NCBI GenBank assembly: GCA_046263055.1
Contig: JBHELO010000139.1
Location: 1-10,301 of the forward strand
Length of the DNA: 10,301 nt
From: DATAQC01 sp046263055
GTDB taxonomy: Bacteria > Actinomycetota > Acidimicrobiia > Acidimicrobiales > AC-14
Direction of reading: 5' to 3'
Shown: positions 1 through 5,086 of the stretch, piece by piece
Layout: every line of letters begins with the position of its first letter
How positions within the stretch are numbered: position 1 is the stretch's first letter
Notes under the pieces: generated by a model
Seen by the model: only the letters and a program-made list of their open reading frames with translations
Told to the model about the DNA's origin: nothing
Databases searched by the model: none
Program-made: the position numbers and the translations under genes

Positions 1-621
1 GGTGTTGGTGGAGAAGCGCTGGTGGAAGACGGCGAAGGAGGCGGCGAAGCGCTCGTCGGCCAGGTCCAGCCAGTAGCCGGCCAGGGCGTCGGCCACCACC
101 AGGCCCTTGTAGACGACGGTGCGGAACGAGCAGGACGCCACGTAGGCGCCGGGGGCGGTGGCGGCGATGCGCCGGCGGAGGCGGAAGGCGGCCCGCTCGG
201 CCTCGTCGTCGGTGGCGCCCGCCGGCGGGGCCAGGACCGCCTGGAGCGACGCCGGCCGGGACGCCCGGGCCTGGTCCCCCAGGCGGTCGTCGTCGGTGGG
301 CGGGGTGCGCCAGTCGACCACGGAGATACCCTCGGCGGCGGCCGCCGCCTCCACCGCCGGGCGAGGGTCCTCGGCCCGCACGAACAGCATGGCCAGCCCG
401 TGGCTCGCGCCGTCGGAGGTGATGCCGAAGATGGCGGGGGGGATGGGCACCAGCAGGCCCGACCCGTCGGACGACCGGGCGTCGGCGGCCAGCGCGCCGC
501 GGTGCTTCACGCAGGCGAGGCCGGCCAGGGCGGCGGCCACCACCCGGCGCGACGCCCGGCCGCCGGCGTCGGCCACGAAGCCGATGCCGCAGGCGTCGAG
601 CTCTGGCGTGGACCTGCCCAT
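1..621 (-). CDS. gltB: Glutamate synthase large subunit, N-terminal part (cut by window edge)
   Basis: This is the N-terminal 207 residues of the large subunit of glutamate synthase, which makes two glutamates from glutamine and 2-oxoglutarate. The visible part is the class II glutamine amidotransferase (Ntn-hydrolase) domain that releases ammonia from glutamine. Residues 9-16 read DACGIGFV, with Cys11 as the expected nucleophile after removal of a ten-residue propeptide. KHRGA (39-43), SDGSGLL (51-57) and HQRFSTNT (200-207, at the edge) are typical GltB motifs. The ATG at 621-619 has GGGAG nine nt upstream. The remaining roughly 1300 residues would lie left of position 1. The middle of the domain (about 70-175) is the least recognisable part. 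A gltD small subunit would be expected farther left but cannot be seen. The family call is firm; the exact start is likely. Confidence 0.9.
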   Translation of the reverse strand, partial: MGRSTPELDACGIGFVADAGGRASRRVVAAALAGLACVKHRGALAADARSSDGSGLLVPIPPAIFGITSDGASHGLAMLFVRAEDPRPAVEAAAAAEGISVVDWRTPPTDDDRLGDQARASRPASLQAVLAPPAGATDDEAERAAFRLRRRIAATAPGAYVASCSFRTVVYKGLVVADALAGYWLDLADERFAASFAVFHQRFSTNT

Positions 622-744
622 GGGCGTGCACTCCCGATCGCGGAGAGAACTGCGGGACAACGAGGGGAAGCGGGCGACCGGGGGCTTCACCGTCGAAGGC
701 GGGCGTCGCTGCCGCTACCCCGGGAGCTGCGAGCGGCAATGGTA

Positions 745-766
745 GCGCCGGCGGGGCAGCCGGCGC
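745..766. terminator. GC-rich perfect hairpin in the gap before gltB
   Basis: An 8-bp perfect stem, GCGCCGGC (745-752) and GCCGGCGC (759-766), encloses a 6-nt loop. It starts 19 nt past the stop of the small minus-strand reading frame and lies 123 nt upstream of gltB. No U-tract follows on either strand, so it is at best a U-less terminator or attenuator. In DNA this rich in GC a chance hairpin is also possible. Apart from it, the gap 622-784 shows no gene and no convincing promoter. Confidence 0.3.
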
Positions 767-784
767 GCCGGGATCGGGCCCGGA

Positions 785-1009
785 TCAGGAGCGGGCGGCG
801 GGCGTGCTCGGAAGGGTCACCGCCACCACCCACGGCAGGGCGGCGGCGTCGGCGACCTTGGCGAAGGGCCCCCGGGCGTCCACCACGCCCACCGCCGCCA
901 TGGCGGTGGTGGCGGGGATCGAAAGGGCGGTGACGACTTCGGCGCCCAGGGCCGTGAGCTGGTCGGGGCCGTCGGGCGGGAGGGCACCGGCGGCCCACCG
1001 TCGCCGCAT
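785..1009 (-). CDS. Possible small protein of 74 residues, function unknown
   Basis: This is a 74-residue frame on the same strand as its neighbours, between the acyltransferase and gltB. The ATG at 1009-1007 is preceded by a good ribosome binding site, GAGGAAAGG, ending about seven nt upstream. That is why I prefer it to the GTG at 1105, which would add 32 basic, proline-rich residues. The codons end mostly in G or C, as in the real genes here. The protein begins with a short basic stretch (MRRRW) and then has a mildly hydrophobic alanine- and valine-rich middle (residues 21-68). There is no clear membrane helix, Cys pair or catalytic motif. I do not recognise a family. Open frames are common by chance at this GC content, so the ribosome binding site is the main support. 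Confidence 0.4.
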   Translation of the reverse strand: MRRRWAAGALPPDGPDQLTALGAEVVTALSIPATTAMAAVGVVDARGPFAKVADAAALPWVVAVTLPSTPAARS

Positions 1010-1051
1010 CCGCCTGCCTTTCCTCGGGGCCGCCGCTTCGGGGACCGGTCG

Positions 1052-1073
1052 GCCGCCTCGACGGGCAGGCGGC
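1052..1073. other. Hairpin between the acyltransferase gene and the small frame
   Basis: A 7-bp perfect inverted repeat, GCCGCCT (1052-1058) and AGGCGGC (1067-1073), has an 8-nt loop. It lies about 95 nt past the stop of the acyltransferase gene and 43 nt before the ATG of the small frame. No U-tract follows, so termination after the operon is only a guess. I see nothing else recognisable in 1010-1166. Confidence 0.22.
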
Positions 1074-1166
1074 GTCACTGTGGCATGGACGGCCCGCTGC
1101 CACAAGGACGCCCGGGCGGGCAGCAGGTCGTCGGCGGCCGCCGCGGGAAGGGGGTCGTCGGGCCGC

Positions 1167-2105
1167 TCAGGGCCAGGCCGGGGCGCGGCGGCCGGCGGCC
1201 GGCCGGCGCCCTTCGCCCAGCGCCCAGGACCGCCGCCAGGGGGCGGACTCCGGACCGGTCAGCGGGGGAGTGGCGCCGGCCGCCGCCCGGCGCCGAGCCG
1301 TCCACCAGTCGGTGGCGGTCTCGTCGCCCACCTCGGCCACCGCCGCCTCCACCCGCAGCGCGAACCGTCGCGAGTCCTCGCCGGCATCGGGGCGCAGGGG
1401 GCGCCCGAATGTGAGCCGGACGCCGGAGCCCTTGGCAAAGGGGCTGCCGACCGGCGTGGGCAGGGTCTTGCCCTTGCGCAGGACCCGCCGTGTCCCGTCC
1501 ACGTAGACGGGGACCACCGGCCGGCCGCAGCGCACCGACAGATAGGCGGCGCCCCCCCGGAAGTCCTGGCCCCACCCGTCGGGGCTGCGCCCGCCCTCGG
1601 GGAAGACCACGAGGCTCCAGCCCTCGCCCAGCAGGTCGGCGGCGATGTCCGACGACCGGCGGTTCACCTTGAGGCGCTCGATGGGCACCGCGCCGATGGC
1701 CAAGGCCGAGACCGCGCCGCGAGCCCGGCTGGTGAAGAAGTAGTCGGCGGCCGCCGCCACCACCGTGTGATGTCGGAACCGGGAGGGCAGCGACGTCAAC
1801 ACCAGCGGCGTGTCCAGGTGGCTCTGATGGTTGGCGGCGAAGATGACGGGCGCTTCCAACCCGTCCAGCCGGTCGGCCCCCTCGACCCGCGGCGACGCCA
1901 GCAGCCCGACGAGCGGACGGAGGACGTCGTCCACGATGACCGCCCGGGCAAGCCGAGCCGGCCACGAACGAGCCCACGAGGTGTCGTAGTGCACCCCGGT
2001 GGTCCTCGCCGGTGCCGGCCGGGGGACCGACGACGGCCAGACGGGAGCCGAGTACGGGAACCCGGCACTTCGCGGCAGCCTCACAGGGATGACCGCCTGC
2101 GCCAA
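1167..2105 (-). CDS. PlsC-type 1-acyl-sn-glycerol-3-phosphate acyltransferase
   Basis: This is a lysophospholipid acyltransferase of the PlsC/AGPAT family. Such enzymes move an acyl group from acyl-CoA or acyl-ACP to lysophosphatidate or a related acceptor at the inner face of the membrane. The family blocks appear in order: NHQSHLD with catalytic His93 and Asp98 (HX4D), PIER (141-144), FPEGG (168-172) and VPV (198-200). The 312-residue length from the TTG at 2105 is slightly long, because of about 50 residues before the HX4D block and a low-complexity Arg/Ala/Pro C-terminus. The start is uncertain. Alternatives in frame are a GTG at 2084 and a GTG at 1994, the latter with GAGGA eight nt upstream. 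I kept the longest because residues 10-30 look like real protein (FPYSAP..PSSVPRP). It follows the LarA-like gene by 45 nt on the same strand and is probably the last gene of that operon. The true acceptor is unknown. Confidence 0.88.
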   Translation of the reverse strand: MAQAVIPVRLPRSAGFPYSAPVWPSSVPRPAPARTTGVHYDTSWARSWPARLARAVIVDDVLRPLVGLLASPRVEGADRLDGLEAPVIFAANHQSHLDTPLVLTSLPSRFRHHTVVAAAADYFFTSRARGAVSALAIGAVPIERLKVNRRSSDIAADLLGEGWSLVVFPEGGRSPDGWGQDFRGGAAYLSVRCGRPVVPVYVDGTRRVLRKGKTLPTPVGSPFAKGSGVRLTFGRPLRPDAGEDSRRFALRVEAAVAEVGDETATDWWTARRRAAAGATPPLTGPESAPWRRSWALGEGRRPAAGRRAPAWP

Positions 2106-2150
2106 GGGCCCATCCCGCTGGGGGTCGGGACCGAGGCCGCCCCTTCGGTG

Positions 2151-3767
2151 CTAGGTGACATCCGCCATCAGGAGCGGCGGGTTGTGGATGTGGGTGATCG
2201 ACGGGTCGCGCCCCACCACGTCCTCGGCCATCTCCAGGGCGTCCCGGAGGGTGGACGCCGGCTTGAAACCCATCCGCCGCACCGCCCGGGCATTGCCCCC
2301 CACGATGATCACGTTGCCGTCCACGTGCTGGAGGGCGTGGGCGCCCCAGTACCACATGTAGAACGGGTGGACGCCGTGGTAGGCGTAGCTTGTCCGGTAC
2401 AGGTGGATGTACCAGGGGTCGGTGGCGAAGTCCTCCTCGAACTTGGCCTCGATCTCGGCGGGATCGGTCGTCTCGGGAAGGACCTGCTCGAAGAAGTCGA
2501 TGTAGCTCGGGTGGTGCACGGGGTGGAACTCCCACGGCGTGGGGTGGCACATGATGACCACGCCCCCGGCCCGCACCAGCGGCCTGCCCCGGTACAGGTT
2601 GAAGAAGTACCCGAGCCCCAGGCACATCACCAGGATCGGGTTCATCACCGAGTTGACGTTGTAGGGGCAGATGAACGGCAGGCCCATGGTGAGGATGTCG
2701 GCCTGGCCCTCCACCGCCACCAGTTGCTGGCGGTAGACGGTGTCGGTGGTCAGGGCGTGCACTGCCTCCACCTCGCCGGCCTGCACGCTGGTCATCTTCT
2801 GGGGCGACTTGATGCCGGCGAAGATGGAGCGGGCCAGTCGGGGCGGCACGCGCTCCAAGCTCTTGGACGTGGCCAGGTAGGACGCCCGGTCGCGGGCCGA
2901 CCACTCCCACTCCCGCTTCTGGAGGAACCCGAACTGCTTGGGGAAGGTGTCGGTGTTGAGGGTGGTCTCGATCTGGAAGATCTTCACGCCCTCGGCCGCC
3001 AGCAGCCGGCCCATGCGCCAGTTCGAGCTGTGCAGCTCGGAGCGGTGCTGGTCCATGAACGACCGGCTGTGCTGCATGGTGTGGACGTTGTGGTGGTGGC
3101 GGAGGCTGCGGTAGGACGCCAGCCCGGTGGCCACGCTCTTGTGGCCGCCGTCCATGGCCACCAGGTTGATGTTTACGTACACGATCAGGTCGCTGGTGGC
3201 GGCCCGCTTGTTGATCTCCACCAGCTCGCCCTCGGCGGTGTGGCCGACCACCACCATGTTGTCGGGGTCCTCGGCGTCGTGCTGGGTCAGGCGGCCGGCG
3301 GCGGCGAAGGCGTCGTACACCCGGTCGCCCAGCATGTGGCGCAGCTCGGACTCGGTGAGGCGGCGGTGCAGGGCCAGGGCGCAGATGAGCACGACGTCGT
3401 CCACGCCCGCCTCGGCGGCCAGGTCGAGGACGGCCTCGATGACCCGCTGGCGGTTGTCGGGACCGCGCATGGGCGGCAGCGGGAGGGAGATGTCGTCGAA
3501 GGCAATGGTCAGGCGCATGCCCGGGTGGAGCAGGGCGGCGAGGGGCTCGGCATCGCCGTCGGGGTGGGCCAGGGCGTGGCGGACGGCGGCGTCGGGATCG
3601 GCCAGGGGCGCCACCGGCTCCGAGGGGTAGACGACCCGCGAGCCCACCGGCAGCTTCTCCAGCCGGAAGCCCTCGCCGGCGTGGAACAGGACCGGCGGCG
3701 TCGAGCGCTCGACCTCCAGCACCAGGCCGGGACGCGTCCCTCCCGGGCGGGGAGCGGGGCTGCTCAA
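2151..3767 (-). CDS. Divergent LarA-family (DUF2088) protein, possible nickel-pincer racemase or epimerase
   Basis: This is a 538-residue protein related to nickel-dependent lactate racemase LarA, which moves hydride at a 2-hydroxyacid carbon using a nickel-pincer nucleotide cofactor. The N-terminal half has the family layout. An acidic block at residues 91-92 (DDIS) stands where LarA has DxTRP. ALALHRRLTESE follows (His134 matching the catalytic His near 108 of LarA), then VVVGHT..GE (172-181), then DGGHK (206-210), whose Lys210 matches the Lys that carries the cofactor. HHH (224-226) could supply the nickel-binding His. The second catalytic His expected about ten residues before that Lys is absent. 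The protein is about 110 residues longer than LarA, with a Trp/Tyr/His-rich C-terminal part (405-482). The start is TTG, chosen because GAGGGGAGAG (3774-3783) lies six nt upstream and the codon overlaps the dehydrogenase stop (TTGA). The family is fairly sure; the substrate is unknown. Confidence 0.82.
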   Translation of the reverse strand: MSSPAPRPGGTRPGLVLEVERSTPPVLFHAGEGFRLEKLPVGSRVVYPSEPVAPLADPDAAVRHALAHPDGDAEPLAALLHPGMRLTIAFDDISLPLPPMRGPDNRQRVIEAVLDLAAEAGVDDVVLICALALHRRLTESELRHMLGDRVYDAFAAAGRLTQHDAEDPDNMVVVGHTAEGELVEINKRAATSDLIVYVNINLVAMDGGHKSVATGLASYRSLRHHHNVHTMQHSRSFMDQHRSELHSSNWRMGRLLAAEGVKIFQIETTLNTDTFPKQFGFLQKREWEWSARDRASYLATSKSLERVPPRLARSIFAGIKSPQKMTSVQAGEVEAVHALTTDTVYRQQLVAVEGQADILTMGLPFICPYNVNSVMNPILVMCLGLGYFFNLYRGRPLVRAGGVVIMCHPTPWEFHPVHHPSYIDFFEQVLPETTDPAEIEAKFEEDFATDPWYIHLYRTSYAYHGVHPFYMWYWGAHALQHVDGNVIIVGGNARAVRRMGFKPASTLRDALEMAEDVVGRDPSITHIHNPPLLMADVT

Positions 3768-5086
3768 CGTCGGCTCTCCCCTCGGTCTCGTTCGGATCCG
3801 ACCCGGTCGGATCGCTGTCGTTCGGATCCGACCCGGTCGGATTGCCGTCGTTCGGATCCGACCCTGTCGGATCGCTGTCGTTTGGATCCGACCCGGTCGG
3901 ATCGGTGTCGTTCGGACCGGAGGTCGAAGACCACCTTCACGGCGCCCCGGCGGCCGGCGTTGGCGGCGTGGTCGATGGCGTCACGGTAGCGGTCGAGGGG
4001 GTAGGCGGCGGAGACCAGGCGGTCGAGCCCGGCCTCGGCCACCAGGTCGAAGGCCAGTTCGAAGGTCCGGGGGGCGGTGCCGGTGCCGTCGGCCGCCGCG
4101 CCGTCCTCGGTGCCGTAGGCGTACGAGCCCACCAGCTCGATCTGGCGCTGCCACAGGGGGGTGAGGTCCACGAGCACGGTGGCCGGCATCCCGAGCATCA
4201 CCACCCGGCCGCCGGGGCGGCTGACGGCGAGGTCGTCGGCCAGCGACGACTGGCTGCCCACGCAGTCCACCACCACGTCCACGCCGCCCGACAACCCGTC
4301 GCCCACCCGCAATGACGCGGTGGTTCGCCGCACCGCGCGCCGGACCTCCTCGGCACCCACGACCAGGTCGGCGCCCAGCTCCCTGGCCAGCCGGCGCTGC
4401 TCCGGGTGCTTGGCCACCACCATGAGGGTGGAGGGCGGGGCGAAGCGGCGCAGGGCGGCCACCGTGCACAGGCCCAGCGTCCCCGCGCCCAGCACCAGCA
4501 CCGTGCGCCCGTAGGCGCCGGCGGCCAGCGCCGCATGCACCGCGCAGGCGGCCGGTTCCACCATGACCGCCGCCTCGTCGGTCATGCCGTCGGGCACCGG
4601 GTGGAGCTGGCTGTCGTGGGCCACCAGGGCGGTGGACCAGCCGCCACCGGTGTCGGAGCAGTATCCCGTCTGCAGGCCGGGCTCCAGGTGGCCGAAGGCG
4701 AGCCGTTCGCAGCGGTCCACGTGGCCGCCGGCACAGGCCGGGCAGGGCGGCAGCACGCCCCGGGACTCGCAGGCCAGGACCGGCTCCAGCACCACGCGCG
4801 AGCCGTCGTCCAGCTCGCCGACCACCTCGTGGCCGGGCACGAACGGGAAGGACACGAGCGGCTCGAAGTAGCGCGACGAGTGCCCGTCGACGGTGGCCAG
4901 GTCGGACCCGCAGATCCCGGCCAGCCGGGGCCGGACCCGGTGCCATCCCGGGCCCGGGAGGTCCGGCTCGTGGATGTCGGACAGGGAGAGGGGCCCCACC
5001 CGGCTCCCGAGCCCGGGGGCCACCGCGCCGGCCAGGCGCGCCGCCGCGTACCTGGGCAGCGAGCGCTCGAAGACGAGGGCCCTCAC
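3764..5086 (-). CDS. Zinc-dependent medium-chain alcohol dehydrogenase with a decapeptide-repeat tail
   Basis: This is a medium-chain dehydrogenase/reductase of the zinc alcohol dehydrogenase type, oxidising an alcohol or polyol (or reducing an aldehyde) with NAD(P). Cys59 in GICGSD and His86-Glu87 in PGHE are catalytic-zinc positions. Cys106, Cys115, Cys118 and Cys126 form the structural zinc lobe. The nucleotide-binding turn is GAGTLG (200-205). Residues 1-390 make up a normal full-length enzyme ending in GAVKVVFDL. Residues 391-440 are an unusual tail: four copies of a basic RSDRVGSERQ-like decapeptide, encoded by the 30-bp repeat array. The start is GTG (5086-5084), overlapping the TGA of the upstream reductase (GTGA). 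The stop overlaps the TTG of the LarA-like gene. In this operon it may act on a fatty alcohol or aldehyde, but the substrate is not shown by the sequence. Confidence 0.9.
   Translation of the reverse strand: MRALVFERSLPRYAAARLAGAVAPGLGSRVGPLSLSDIHEPDLPGPGWHRVRPRLAGICGSDLATVDGHSSRYFEPLVSFPFVPGHEVVGELDDGSRVVLEPVLACESRGVLPPCPACAGGHVDRCERLAFGHLEPGLQTGYCSDTGGGWSTALVAHDSQLHPVPDGMTDEAAVMVEPAACAVHAALAAGAYGRTVLVLGAGTLGLCTVAALRRFAPPSTLMVVAKHPEQRRLARELGADLVVGAEEVRRAVRRTTASLRVGDGLSGGVDVVVDCVGSQSSLADDLAVSRPGGRVVMLGMPATVLVDLTPLWQRQIELVGSYAYGTEDGAAADGTGTAPRTFELAFDLVAEAGLDRLVSAAYPLDRYRDAIDHAANAGRRGAVKVVFDLRSERHRSDRVGSKRQRSDRVGSERRQSDRVGSERQRSDRVGSERDRGESRR
3774..3783 (-). promoter_or_regulatory. Ribosome binding site that supports a TTG start
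   Basis: On the minus strand the sequence GAGGGGAGAG lies six nt before the TTG at 3767-3765. It is a strong Shine-Dalgarno match and fixes the start of the LarA-like gene at a TTG whose last two bases also begin the TGA stop of the dehydrogenase. The arrangement predicts translational coupling. Confidence 0.6.
3791..3910. repeat. Four tandem 30-bp repeats, each with a 19-bp palindrome
   Basis: Four exact-length units start at 3791, 3821, 3851 and 3881; 6 nt of a fifth follow at 3911-3916. Unit 1 equals the consensus, units 2 and 4 differ at two bases each, and unit 3 at one. Each unit contains GATCCGACCCGGTCGGATC or a near copy, which can fold as an 8-bp stem with a 3-nt loop. The change in unit 3 falls in the loop and leaves the stem intact; the change in unit 2 affects only the outermost pair. 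Each unit also has the overlapping palindrome TCGGATCCGA, lost only in unit 4. Because 30 is a multiple of three, the array stays in frame and encodes ten residues per unit at the C-terminus of the dehydrogenase. It ends about 8 nt before the ribosome binding site of the LarA-like gene. There are no spacers, so it is not a CRISPR array. Confidence 0.95.

Noticed and set aside
22..933. Plus-strand open frame of 303 codons
   Set aside because: It is antisense to gltB, whose amidotransferase motifs are clear on the minus strand. The frame itself is repetitive Gly/Arg/Pro.
2106..2150. Hairpin between the LarA-like and acyltransferase genes
   Set aside because: Only a 5-bp stem (ACCGA with TCGGT) around a 10-nt loop is present, within chance expectation.
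3791..3910. CRISPR-like array of palindromic repeats
   Set aside because: The 30-bp units are directly adjacent with no spacers, there are no cas genes, and the array is in frame inside a coding sequence.
804..3989. Plus-strand open frame of 1061 codons
   Set aside because: It runs antisense to the acyltransferase, the LarA-like gene and the end of the dehydrogenase. Its translation is Gly/His/Val/Arg-rich low complexity with no motifs, a usual shadow at this GC content.
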